Part shown: positions 1 to 18,846 of the stretch, one piece after another | Position numbering within the stretch: position 1 is the stretch's first letter | Layout: every line of letters starts with the position of its first letter | Program-made: the position numbers and the translations under genes | NCBI GenBank assembly: GCA_013433145.1 | Contig: CM024171.1 | Span: forward strand, 2,087,001-2,151,000 | Direction of reading: 5' to 3' | Source: Ascaris suum | Lineage: Eukaryota; Nematoda; Chromadorea; Rhabditida; Ascarididae | DNA length: 64,000 nucleotides | The notes under the pieces: model-generated | Told to the model about the DNA's origin: nothing | Database searches by the model: none | The model's input: only the letters and a program-made list of their open reading frames with translations

Positions 1-1356
1 TAAATTGCTTCACGTAAGAGACTTACGTCTAATATTGAGATCGCTAGGAGAAAACGTCAGATCCGTCCACTCGCAATCAAAAATGATATACAATGACACA
101 TGCATGCTTCGTCTATCTTCGTTGAAATATTAACAAATCAAATTTACATATTTGATATGATTTAAATATTTGCATAATTCAAGATTTTTTTTTCCACATT
201 CGAAATTACATTTCAGCGATTCAGAGCTGGTGACGTTGCATTTCCTTGGCAGATAAGCCGATCCTCTCAAGTAACTATTTCTAGTCATGAGCATCCCTTG
301 AAATGTTTCAGATGGCGAGCGAAGAAATGCTTCGAAGTAGAGCGAAATCGCATCGCACAAATAATAGATGGAAGTTGAACTTCGCGAGTTCCGGATCAGA
401 AATTGAGCACAATAAATATGCACCTCTGATCGAAAGAAAGCAGCATGTCGTCCATATTATCCCCCCCCCCCTCCCCATCTCCTTTTCTACTCAACATCGG
501 AAAGAGCGACCGCATGACACGATTCGTGCACCTGACCGAATATTCGAATATCTTTTGCGATATACTCAAAATTATATTCGAAAAAAAAAATTCTTTTGGC
601 AGTGTTAACAATGAATGACGAAATAGCACAATTAAAATGTAGAAATTTTATCATTTTCTTAAGAAGTTGCCAACATATAAATAAATCTTTGAATATATTT
701 TTGTAAAATCTGTAAAACACTCGGGAAAAGTCGTCAATATCACTTATAATAATGCAGCCGCATAAGTTCACAATTATAAAAGAATACATATGGTGGCCTA
801 AATATATTAAATATTCGTTTTTTTCTTCGCTTAACGATTTGTTGATTTCCGTTAGAGCAAAGGCTTGTATCAAAGAATAAATTGTAAAATTTATAGCCAT
901 AAGCTAATAGATCGTACTATTAACATAAACCTTCCTTCAGGAGAATAGATACGCGCCTTTCACTAAGAATCCTTCAGCGGAGGAAGTATTTTAGGAATTG
1001 GAAGGGTAGGGGGGGGGGCATTTCCTCTGCGAAATTTTGAAGGAACTAATTTCAGGGAGGGGCATTTCATTATTAAAATAGTGCGGCTATATAGCGAAAA
1101 ATCTCAAAGCGGCAAAATAGCCAAAATAGCCAAAGATTTCTCTACTGTCATAGAACCTTTCATATCTTGTTAGCTACAACTCTATTCAAAAACAAGCAGG
1201 CATCGATTATATATGGACCAAAGGTATCTGCTTGATGACGTATGCACTTTTCCACGAGCAAGAAATAAGTGGAAATGCCAAAACACAGAACAAAGATCAC
1301 ATTCATGGCGAAAACTATCACAGATTCAATGCGATCATTCACGGTGATCGTCGATC
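1..1356. other. 3' flank of the SH3 gene, no gene supported
   Basis: AT-rich sequence downstream of the minus-strand SH3 gene's stop codon, presumably its 3' UTR plus intergenic DNA. It contains short C and G runs (about 463-472 and 1010-1018). A plus-strand frame at 309-608 begins right after a TTTCAG but shows no conserved composition. I see no domain, RNA gene or clear polyadenylation signal. Confidence 0.5.
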
Positions 1357-8755
<7,399 letters not shown>

Positions 8756-8762
8756 CTGCAAA
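8756..8762 (-). promoter_or_regulatory. Likely SL trans-splice acceptor of the SH3 gene
   Basis: On the minus strand the sequence reads TTTGCAG, then one A, then ATG. In nematodes an acceptor this close to the initiator usually marks spliced-leader addition. It also resolves the start: the possible upstream exon at 9355-9447 would enter this exon out of frame, so it could only be 5' UTR or belong to another transcript. Confidence 0.5.
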
Positions 8763-9282
8763 TTCAATTCGCAATGTGTGTTTTTCGGCTATCACAATGG
8801 CGACATATGCTATAAGGCTACTAGCTTTTCAGCCTAGACCATAGTAAAACATCGAAAATTCCGGTAAAAATACCACCACATACCACCCAATAAGCAAGCC
8901 AACAACGGTTCGCGTTTATGTCACATGACGCCAAAGTGTAGATTGTTTACAACGTTTCGATGTGTTCCACTCATAGCCTCTTCTTGGCGTCGCAACAGTA
9001 TTATTTTCTGCTTAGGACAAATAGTCGAAGTGGTACTGGGAGCCTAATTTTATCCTAGATATTATCAGGAAGAGGGGAGGGGAGGGATGAAATTAGTGGA
9101 GTGGAAAAGATTAGTGCTAAAAAATATTATAATAAAGTTGATTAATTTAATGATGAGATAATAATAGCGTTGTTTATGCATACCTATCGAAACAAAAAAA
9201 AAACGACGACGACGACGATGTCATAATACCATAAAAACGTAAGATCGATATCGTCGTCCATAATTGCTAGAGAATTCTTCCC

Positions 9283-9343
9283 TCCTCCCTCCCTCCCTCC
9301 CTCCCTCCCTCCCCCTCCCCCCCCCCCCCCCCCCCCTCCCCCT
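9283..9343. repeat. (CTCC)n / poly-C tract
   Basis: Repeated CCCT units run into a pure C tract of 20 at 9317-9336. On the minus strand this is a G-rich block about 12 nt inside the possible donor at 9354, so it could form a G-quadruplex in an upstream transcript. Confidence 0.9.
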
Positions 9344-9354
9344 AGAGAACTCAC

Positions 9355-9447
9355 CAAAAATTCTTTCAACTGCATCGACAATTCTTTAGCACGTGAGCGC
9401 GTTAATTCACTCGATCTTTGATCGCTTCCCAATTTTATATTTTTCAT
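9355..9447 (-). other. Possible alternative 5' exon upstream of the SH3 gene
   Basis: Starting at ATG 9447 the minus strand encodes 31 residues of mixed, charged composition (for example SSELTRSRAKELSMQLKEF), followed by a good donor, TTTTG|GTGAGT. This looks more exon-like than its surroundings. Joined directly to the SH3 gene's first coding exon it hits a stop after five codons, so it cannot simply extend that protein. It could be a 5' UTR exon, join an exon I missed, or be chance. Confidence 0.25.
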
Positions 9448-9670
9448 TTATCAATTAATAAAAAATAGTGAAAATTTTATAGATAAAGATTAAAGCTATC
9501 AAATTCAAAAAAAAAAAACTAACAATAATAATCTTTGAAAAGAATCATTAAAAATATCATAAATACTAAAACAGATCAAAATTTTTACTTCAATTCACTA
9601 AAATTAAATAAAAATCAATGATTTTTAAGAAAAAATTCCTTTTTTTTGAAAAATTAGATATAAATTTCAA

Positions 9671-9727
9671 TTTTCCATTCAGATATATTCCAACTTAAAA
9701 ATATTTTTACATTTTGTAAGTTGGAAT
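9671..9727. repeat. Copy 1 of a dispersed 26-bp repeat with an inverted tail
   Basis: The 26 bp at 9671-9696 (core CATTCAGATATATTCCAACT) are identical to 12924-12949. The last 10 bp recur inverted at 9718-9727, giving a hairpin with a loop of about 21 nt. Related degenerate units occur at 13629-13727. Confidence 0.85.
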
Positions 9728-10459
9728 TTTTTCATTTAAAAAAAAAATGTGAAATAATGAAAATTTCATTTGGAAAATTTTTTTTTCTCTGAATTTTTGA
9801 AAAAATTTTTTTCTTCGAAAATTTTTCCACTATGAGAATTTTAATTTTTTTTTTTCATTTTATCGGCTTAATAAAAATAATTTTTCGAGTGAGAGTGAAA
9901 TTAAAATTATGACGATATTTGTAAATGAATTTACATTTTAGAAAAAAGTGACGATATGTAAATAATTGATTAGTAGATATATGCAAATAAATAAATATGA
10001 CGCGATTATTGAAGAGTCGATTTGCGCCGCTAAATCGAATTACCTCGAAAATGAAACAAATGTGAAGATTTATTTAAAATAATTTAAAAGTTTTCTTAGA
10101 ATAAATGAAAAAAAAAAAGGTTTTAAGGCTAGAGGAGTGAAGAGGGAAGGGGGTTGATAGCACAATATGCGCTTTTTTTTTATTTTCTGCTCATCTTATC
10201 AATCATTTTTATAAGTCATCAACAAATAATAAAATATATGCAAAAGCACCTTTATATTTTAATTAACTCGATTATTACCTTAAAATTCCATAGAAAAAGA
10301 ATTAATTTTTTTTTATGTAATTCGATTAATAAAAAGTAATAAAAGTTAAATGAATATAAAATTTTCGGTCTTTTTTTTTAAATGTTTATTAGTGACATAA
10401 ATATTGGTCGGAAAACGTGAAATATTGCAAAATATTCTCGACGAAAAGAAAAACACATA

Positions 10460-10481
10460 TGACGTCATTGAGATGACGTCA
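10460..10481. promoter_or_regulatory. Paired TGACGTCA (CRE/ATF-type) palindromes
   Basis: Two perfect TGACGTCA octamers at 10460-10467 and 10474-10481, 14 bp centre to centre. TGACGTCA is the classical binding site of CREB/ATF bZIP dimers. They lie about 1.7 kb upstream of the SH3 gene start and 8.4 kb upstream of the RBM33-like gene. A regulatory role is inferred from motif and spacing only. Confidence 0.4.
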
Positions 10482-12923
10482 TAGTGCGCTTTCCTGAAAC
10501 GAATTTATTCGCGGAAATGCAAAAAAAAAGAAAAAAAATTGCGATTTTTTTTTCGCCCCGCATAAATCGGTTAGCTGAACGTTGCGATGCAACTACGCTG
10601 ATGGCGTGCATTCTGGCACATTTTCATACTCAAGCGAGCGTTATTATTAATTCAAAAGCTTTTGGTAATCTCGGGATGTTTTTTTTTCTAATTGAAAAAA
10701 AAAACGCTCGAGAGTTTTATTGAAAATTCATAGAATAATATAATTTTCATTGAAATATTTAAGGAACTCTTTGAAACGAAAATTTTTAATTATTGTTTAA
10801 TTTCTATAACGTTAAAAATATTAATCTATTCCTCAACAACAATATCAACTAAACAAGAATTAAAATAATGAACTTAAATAAATAAATAAACAATGAAATA
10901 TAAGATAAACAAAAAAAAAATATTGGTAAATTTATTTTTAAACACAATTCAAATATAAGTTTTTTTTTTGAGAAATTTTTCAACACAAATTTGTATACGT
11001 AAAAACTGTTGGCATTTTTATTTGAGTTAAAATGATTGAGAAAGAAAATTTTTTCAATGAATATAGTAAAAAATTTTTTTTCAATTTTTAAAATTTTTTA
11101 AAAGCTCAATTTTTCGAATATTTCGAAAAATTATCGCCTAAACGATTCGAATCGATACGTTGGCATACACAAGATGGTGATAGTGTTATGTCGCAACGAC
11201 ATGATGTCGCCACTCATTCGATGCGCTGTGTGAACGTCACACCTTACAATCTATTGCGTATCCAAAAAAAAAACTGTAAACTTCGATCTTTTGTTCGCTA
11301 TTTTCTCTCAAAGAGTCGTTTAGCCCTATTGTTTCGCTGTTTTTTTTTTTTCGTATTTCATTCATTTGATCACCGACGATAAATTCAACTTTTTTTTAAA
11401 TTCATATTTATTCACTTATTTATCAAAGTTGGTCTCGAATTTATTTTTTTCGTTAGTCCAATTTTAGCGTAAATATTCTTCATTAATGCTAAATTTATTT
11501 TAGATATTTGTTTGTTTATCATTGAATTGATACATTTTTATAAAATAAGGAAAAATTAAATGAAATAAATCGTTCGAATGAATAAAAAAGAAAATCCATT
11601 ATCGTCGAAAGAAAACATCTTTGATATTGAGTAATATTTCTCGTTATTCAATTATTTAAGTATTTAAGTATATGCCATCAGAAGTGCAATATTGTTGTAA
11701 TAATATCATTTTCATAAGCATCATTTCAGCGGAACAAGCGATTTTTGGATAATTAAGCAAAATCCCCTCCCCAATTACCCCCCCCCCTCCCCTCAACCAT
11801 AAGAAGTAAAAGTATCGACAAATAGACCTCAAATATTATTGAAATTATGACTGCAATAAATAAAACTCCGTTCTTGAGTAGAATTCGCGGTTCTTGTCAC
11901 CTCTTAAATATGAGTGGAAAATTGTGGCTAAGAGATTAGCATGATATGCGCTTTTTTGTGTTAAGTAATAACACTTCAACGGATTGCGCAAATGAAAAAA
12001 AAAAAAAAACGACTAATAATGCGCTTTGCAATGAAATCAATAAATCATCGAAATCTTTAACGAAAGAAATGCGTTTTTAATCTATCTTCAAGTTAGTAGA
12101 GGATAAAAAACGCCTCTATAGGGCAGTACAAAGTAAGGCGTATCGCAATCATTAGGCAATGACTAAAATATTTGAATTTCGACTCCCACCTGGATTCTAC
12201 CTGTTATCGCAATAATATCACGGTTAAATCATAACCTTATTAATAAAACTTCTTTTCATATAAATAGCCACTTATGACAGCAACCTTATAAAAAGCGTTA
12301 TTCACGTTCATGCGTCAATAAACCCATTAAGGAGAAAATCAATGAAGAGGAAATAGAATTTATCAGTTGTTGTTGTAGCGTAAATAATATCCATAAATCT
12401 TTCATATTTGTGGTTTTTATATTTGTGAGCTGAAAGTAACCAACAAACACCGACGAACACAGACAAGTTGCGTTAACGTCGTTATAATGCTCTTCCAACA
12501 AAAATTTGCATAATTTGCATAATCCGTATGAAACAACGGAAAGTGCAACGATTAATCGAAATTCAAATAGTGATAACAGGCAGATCCAAATATGAAATTT
12601 GTGAAACTTGAATTAAATAACACCTAATATATCGGTTGAATCTCGAGATTCATAAGTATGGAAGGTGAGGTGGTAACGATTATTGACGGGAAAACAGAGA
12701 GGAAGATTGTTGTTGAAAGGAAACGTGGAGACAACTATTGATATGTAAATATTTGTCCTCAAAATCGTTACGAAATGCTATAATACTATTGCGCATTACG
12801 TGCTAACTCAAATATCTTAAAACTAATTTTCGTGGAGAATTTGTGATTAGAAATTCCAAACTAATAGAAATAACTCGGTCGAATGTTTTAGGTCGTTTTT
12901 TCTTGCGAATATATTCCAATTTA

Positions 12924-12949
12924 TTTTCCATTCAGATATATTCCAACTT
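12924..12949. repeat. Copy 2 of the dispersed 26-bp repeat
   Basis: Identical over 26 bp to 9671-9696. A partial unit (ATATTCCAATTT) precedes it at about 12910-12921, so the element seems to expand locally. Confidence 0.85.
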
Positions 12950-13003
12950 AATTAGAGATATTTATTGAAGAGAATGGGAATTTATTCAAAAGAGATGAGA
13001 ATA

Positions 13004-13007
<4 letters not shown>

Positions 13008-13035
<28 letters not shown>
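13008..13035. repeat. (TC)n dinucleotide repeat
   Basis: A pure CT run of about 28 bp in the divergent intergenic region, about 5.8 kb upstream of the RBM33-like ATG. No coding context. Confidence 0.95.
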
Positions 13036-13038
<3 letters not shown>

Positions 13039-13628
13039 AAAACAAGAAAAATGACCACTGAGTGACCACTCGAAGCAATAAAAGATGAAATAATTCGAAC
13101 TATAAATATAGTCAATATGTATGAATAGACAATATTAAAAAGTCTAAATCGATTCAAATGTGAACAACTTCCTGTCTCTTGATGAAATCCACGTTTTTTT
13201 TTGCCGACGTGAATTTATTCAGCTGCCGATAAACAATAAATCGTAATCATTGAAATTAGATTTTTCTTCGCACTAATTGAGAGTTGAAATTTTTCGAGCA
13301 TTATTGAGCCAATGGACTATCTCGTTGAGATCGACTGCTGGAATTTGATTTCAGGAAGTTATTACTGGATAGCGGAAAAGTAAACCGTACTCATCAAATA
13401 ATACAACGATTTATCAAAGTATCCCGGGAATTTATTTTCAGTTAATTTCAAATTTTCAATTAATGCCAAAAAAAGCTTTCAATTTTCATTGCAACGTTTG
13501 TTGTTTGATGGATTATAGTGCTATAGAGGAAACATTATTATATTTTATGAATTAATGTATAGCAAATTTTAGATGCCATCCTCAAAGCTTATAGATTGCA
13601 ATAGAAAAGTGGAACAGGTGGAACCTTC

Positions 13629-13727
13629 TCTTACAGGTATATTCCAACTTAATTTTCATTCAGGTACATTCTAACTGTGCTTCGCAGGTAAATTCCAACT
13701 TTTACAGGCATATTCCAACTTCATTTC
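13629..13727. repeat. Degenerate tandem cluster of CAGGTATATTCCAACTT units
   Basis: Four related units of about 17-20 bp (starting near 13633, 13660, 13685 and 13705), each with CAGG followed by an ATTCCAACTT-like core. They share that core with the 26-bp copies at 9671 and 12924. This is either a decayed minisatellite or fragments of a mobile element. Confidence 0.75.
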
Positions 13728-14879
13728 CACAATAGATTATCGTTCTGAAAGTTGCTAGAGCATAAATATAAAAAAAAAAAACTGCATCCTAAAAAGAATT
13801 GCCATCTACAGTTGAATTTGATCAAATTTCGTGGCTGAGAGGAACTTTTTCACCCGCCGAATGGAGGACAAGGAGAGCAGGCAAAAAAAACTTCTAGTTC
13901 ACTAATGCAGAGATCATTAGTTGCAGGCCGACAGGAATACATAGAGAGAGTGAGCGAAGACGCAGGAACGGGTGAAAATATACCGCTGACATTAAATTTG
14001 TTTGCTAAAAACTGTTGAAAAGTTTTATTTTATTTTATTGTTTTGTTGTGTTTCGGGGTAACGGTCGATTACAAAAGGCGGAAGTGTTTTTCATTCTTGT
14101 GGGTATGGGAAAATATGATGGACTTGAAGGTATGATTTGTTAATATCAGTTGACGCCAATACCTGATGATCATACCTGTCCTACTCATGTGACTATTTAT
14201 GACTTGATGATGCACTTCTTTCGAATACTAATTCTTATCACCAATATAAGACATGTCACCCAAATATAAGCTCTTATAGGCTCGAATCTCACCTTTTTTT
14301 GTCATTGACTAACGTTTATTTTGATATGTGCCACTAATATAGGCTCTATACTCTTTTCTATATAAATATTGGTAAAAGCTATAACACCATACTTTTATGC
14401 GTTCATTTGTGCTCTGTTAGTGATAAATGAACGAATGAGAGAAAATTGAATGGAATTTATTATTTGGAGAAATTAAAAAACACATTATAGTTTGTGTATA
14501 TATAAACAACTAAGGAATACAGCAAATCTATAATACGCATCATTGTTGTAATATAGGTTTTAATGAAAGTTTTTCCTTAGGTATTGATGGATTTTTTTTT
14601 TTTTTTTGAATTGACGAAAAAACATTTCAAGAATTTTTGAATGGAAATTCGATTAATTATGAATGTAATGAAATAGTTTTTATTTCTACGGATGTGTTGA
14701 ACGGCTTTACAACTATCAAAAAAATTTTTCGTTTTTCGTTTCCATTGTTTTTTTCGTTTTTTTTTTCTGCGTTGTTTCATAAAAGTAACAAATTTTTATT
14801 TCTTTAACAATATAAAAAGACGAATAGTAAAAGAATATTAATTGTACAATAAATGTCAATTAGGAATTGAATCTTGGCT

Positions 14880-15330
14880 GAAACTGGTGGCGGTATTGAT
14901 AGCGTCCGGAAACAAGACGTCGTGTTTAGCCGCTAATCTTTGGGGGCGAATGTAAGGGTGTTGGGATGTTGGGCCCTGTTTTGCCGTTCTACCTTTGGTT
15001 TGTCCCCGAAGGATTCGCCGATTCCTTTTTCAAAGCTCAACCAGTGCAGTGTAATCTGGTCTGGCAACAGAACGAGGGATTGAGGTCTTTTTTATTGAGC
15101 CCCAATAAAATCAACAATGATAAGGCGGACGGACAACACGGCGGCAAGGAGGAGGAGGGAGGGGGGGGGGGGGAGTCGATTCGACAGAGCTCTGGCACGA
15201 AAGGTGCCATCTCCGCGTCAACGAGCACAAGGAACTCCTCACGCCCGAGACACTTTGCGGCCGGACTGCCAATCGGTGCCGCCCGAACCGACCTCCGCAA
15301 GGGCGACACCTCACGTGAAAGCTAGAAGCT
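14880..15330. other. GC-richer island of unknown nature
   Basis: This stretch is clearly richer in G+C and CpG than its surroundings. It carries overlapping open frames on both strands (plus 14966-15325; minus 15309-15037), including a short G run near 15162. High GC by itself lengthens open frames, and I recognise no protein, transposon or RNA in it. It could be an unrecognised exon, a promoter island or inserted DNA. Confidence 0.3.
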
Positions 15331-16934
15331 CACTGATGTCCTATAATCAAGCACGCTGTTCTAAGCACTGACCCTTACCTCAAAGTATTTTTAGACAGTT
15401 TGCTCTAGCGTCAATCAAGGATTTTTGATCACCTACACGAGTCTTAACCGACCTCGATGTGGCTATTGATTAAGTGTGGTTCTGGTTGTGGTCGCGGCGA
15501 GCACAGATACCGATCTTAATTCAGATGTGTGGAAGGTCGAGTATGATATTTAATGGAAGCAGATAGCGTAGGCTTAACTACTGCAATAAGCGAGTGGGAA
15601 CAAATAGTCGCCACTCACAGAGCGGAAAAAGATTAAGAAGTATATCGAAGAAGTTAATCAAGTCCATACTCTCCTGCTAAATTTGTGAGATTTTTAAGCA
15701 GCTGCGATTCGAATGAATAAATACAATAGTGCCAGATGGCGGGAATGAATTGAATAATTGCAAAAACACTAGGATGATCGCAAAATCTCATCAATGTGTA
15801 ATGTGGAATACGGCGATATCTTCATTCTCTTCGCCAAGTTCGCTATGCCGATTCGTTCAGAGTGCTCAAACCGCCGCCCAATTTTCTGTGTGGGGATTTT
15901 TAAGCATATTAGGCATGTAGTGGTCTTTTTTACGCAAATTTTAAGCCTGTTTGACATAGGCGCCTTATCAACGTGTTAAGTGACCATTTTCATAATTCAC
16001 TAAGTATTGGCTGACCTCACTTGTGTGCCCAACACTGATCTCGATATCAGGATCAAAGACTGAGCTCCTTTTAGCAACATAATTTTTGATATTTGCCTAC
16101 TCAGAAACCTGTCACGTCTGAAATCTAATGGCCATTTCAATTTTTCTAAGAAGTAAACAAAGCAACCCTACCGGCGGAGTCACAAATACGAAATCATTCA
16201 GTGCTTTTGTGCCTGTGGTAATATAAATGGACCAGGTATGGGATTGCATGGAGTCATGTTTTTTTGATTAGGGAAGGTAGGAGAGGAAGCACTACTGCGG
16301 TGATTTGATCGACGCAGAATTCTTAGCTGCGCTTTTTGGCAGTTTTGTTACGACAGGAACCTAAATTTCCTTCTCTAAAAGGCTTCAACGAGGAGATTGA
16401 ATTTCCCCCACCAGATTTGCCGAAAGTTTTCAAAAGCCAACATTTGTATATTTGATTTTGTCGAGATATCTTTACGAAATTATTTGTCTTTGGGTGCTTT
16501 AATTCTTGAAGTAATCCTAACGAAATGAGGATTTGGCGGTTAGTGAAGAGAAAAGAGTACTCTTTATTTAATATTATCCCTTATTAATCAAGAAAACATT
16601 TGTTTCGTTCCCTCGCATTTCTTCTCCCCCTCACCTTCCTTTTGAAAAGCGGAAGGAGCAAATCTGTTCTGACATCTACTTTTTGCCGTTCTTAATTCTA
16701 GTTCTTTTATCTTAGAAAGTTGCCTCTTTAGTAGCTTTCTAGGTGAATCGAAAACTGCTGAACTATTTGTCATGCTATTTCATCAAAGCATTTTTGAAAG
16801 GATGAGGGAGGGGGAAGATGGTGGAGGTGAGAGATGAGCAGATGCGAGGTAGTTGTACCGAACAACGAGGAGAAACGATTTGGTAGAAAGAGGAAGAAGT
16901 GATTCCCCAATTGGAGGTGGTATTTAACCGTTAT

Positions 16935-16953
16935 GGGGGGGGGGGGGGGGGGG
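16935..16953 (+). repeat. Poly-G tract (19 bp)
   Basis: Nineteen consecutive G on the plus strand, upstream of the RBM33-like gene, within otherwise AT-rich sequence. It is one of at least seven G/C homopolymers of 15 bp or more in the window. Confidence 0.97.
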
Positions 16954-18130
16954 AGCCATTCAGATTATAGTATTTCGATACCCACCTAACTTGTGGGAAT
17001 TTTCGAAGCTTTATTGAAATTCGCCTGGAAATTGCGCTTTCTTTCATCAGTAAGGTGCAATTAGTTAGTGGAGTTCTGGTGTTTCTTTATTCACGGACTT
17101 CTCTTTGCTATCGTATAAATTGCAAAAGTTTTCGCACCCTATTCTCCTCTCCCCTCATTACCCTCCCATCACCCTCCGTTGAACCACTAAGGCACCACCT
17201 CACCTTCTCTTTCCTTTCCATTGTTCGCCCAGGATGCTGCTATAATTTCTCTGCATTATTTGCTTAAATTAATTGAAGGCGCAAATTTCGTGGCATCGTG
17301 AATTACATTAATCAGCAAAATGTCGTGCGACCATCCAAGTCGATGTGTTATTATGCTTTGTTCCGATCATTTTATTTTATGCTTCTTATGAGCATATCAC
17401 AGTTATTGGGTTAACAATAGAGTGTGTATGCAATGTTGTGCGTAAAATATTTTTAATAACCCCTTTGAGTGACCACACCGGTTTTGGTTGGTGACAACGA
17501 TCTTGCTCCCGGTTCATTCCTGTTTAGTCAACGTTTTATGGCACTTAGTGACATGACGCAAAATTTGGTATTGTATATACGTATGTGTGCGTGTATATAT
17601 TTGTACATGGGCACACGTGTACCTTTAGTCTGATAGCCTTGCCTTGCATTTCGATGACCTGAACGGACACGTGTCCGGGATTGGCCTAAGTGCGCTTCCG
17701 TCCACATCGTGCACTCAAAGGAATGGCACAAATGCCCATGTCTTTTCGAAGGCGTGAATTCATGTTAGATTTTTGGAGAGGCGATGAGCGCAACGAGCTG
17801 TTGGAGGGAGTTGTCTTACTTGCATGGTCTGAACGACTCATTTATTTGGTCGCGAGCAGGCATCCCCACGTACATCCTGTGGTTCCAGCCAGTGCTTCAC
17901 CGCGAATGCGGTGCTTCCGCAAAAGGGATGAGGCGAAACTACCGGAGCCTCATTCCGGTGAGATAAGTGGTCACTAGAGAAGCAGATGTTACTGGAAGAT
18001 AGCTAAAACGGAATGAAAGCACAACGAGAAAAATTCTTGAAAGAGGTTTTGAATTCAAAATCTTCCATTTCACTGTTGTTTCGATAGTGCTTCAAATATG
18101 CCAGCCTCCATAACTTGTATCGCGGGTGGC

Positions 18131-18148
18131 GGGGGGGGGGGGGGGGGG
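18131..18148 (+). repeat. Poly-G tract (18 bp)
   Basis: Eighteen G followed by A and a further G run, about 0.7 kb upstream of the RBM33-like start codon. It could form a G-quadruplex. Confidence 0.97.
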
Positions 18149-18817
18149 AGGGGGGAATAGTTCAACTTTTTCGGTATTGAACAGTGGGAGGGGTGACATG
18201 CTGTGTTCTAGCTATCAACGTCAAGCAATGAATTTTCTGCTTCACTAATTTGAGTTATTGAGTTGCGAAAAATGTGATGCAGGTGATCAAATATGGTTAA
18301 TCTCATCACTGTCGAATGCAGCGGGGCATTGGCTGCATCGTTCAACACTTTCGCTGTAATACGCTGTTGTAATATTGCCTTTAGTTGTTCGATCATGCAA
18401 CGGTGAATATGGCTTGTTTTGAGTGCCTTACATTTATTGCCACCATCAGCCAACAATTTCATCACAGTCTATGAATTCGTCAAAAATTTTTTGTTCTCCT
18501 TATCGCATCTAGATACTAAAGTCTTTTTATTTTTATTCTCTTTAGTTGAACGGCTTGTTGGATTTATTTTATTAGCGAGCGATATTTGTGTACAATCTAC
18601 GAACATTATTGTCACGTTTCTTTGATGTAGTTTGTTGGAGCTTTATGAGTTGAGACTGGTGAAATTATGACTTGTTTGAATGTATGGACCAGTAATTGCG
18701 ACGTATTATCTCTGTTGTCAATGTTTTTGTGTGTGTGCTTTTGTGTTGAAGGATTCGGAATGAACATAGCGCCTTTGTGTATCATATCAGTAAGTATCTG
18801 ACTTATTAATCTTATGT

Positions 18818-18826
18818 GTTTAGCAG
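18818..18826 (+). promoter_or_regulatory. Possible SL or cis acceptor before the RBM33-like ATG
   Basis: GTTTAGCAG ends 20 nt before the ATG at 18847. It could be an SL trans-splice acceptor or the end of an intron in the 5' UTR. It is weaker evidence than at the other three genes, where the ATG follows within 2 nt. Confidence 0.35.
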
Positions 18827-18846
18827 GCTATCTCAAAGTATACAAT

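Larger units (their letters stand above)
8763..18817. other. Divergent intergenic region between the SH3 and RBM33-like genes
   Basis: About 10 kb separates the two divergent starts, so both promoters should lie here. I find no further gene I can support. Contents, listed separately where notable: a C-rich tract, short dispersed repeats containing TATTCCAACTT, a pair of TGACGTCA palindromes, a (TC)n run, two GC-richer islands and two long G tracts. The part at 9450-11750 is very AT-rich, with many A and T runs. Several small frames exist, but none shows conserved residues plus paired splice signals. Confidence 0.6.

Noticed and set aside
309..608. Plus-strand frame beginning directly after TTTCAG with ATG
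   Set aside because: The translation is a random-looking mix running through a C homopolymer, with no donor or downstream exon that fits.
15037..15309. Minus-strand 90-codon frame in the GC-rich island
   Set aside because: Overlaps an equally long plus-strand frame; high GC lengthens both. No recognisable residues or splice context.
17690..17977. Plus-strand 95-codon frame
   Set aside because: Composition is not protein-like and no acceptor or start context supports it; kept only as a possible non-coding exon.
8763..18817. Search for tRNA, snRNA, rRNA or CRISPR arrays in the intergenic regions
   Set aside because: Read by eye for box A/B-like words, regular spacer arrays and rRNA cores; none seen. 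A covariance-model scan would be decisive.
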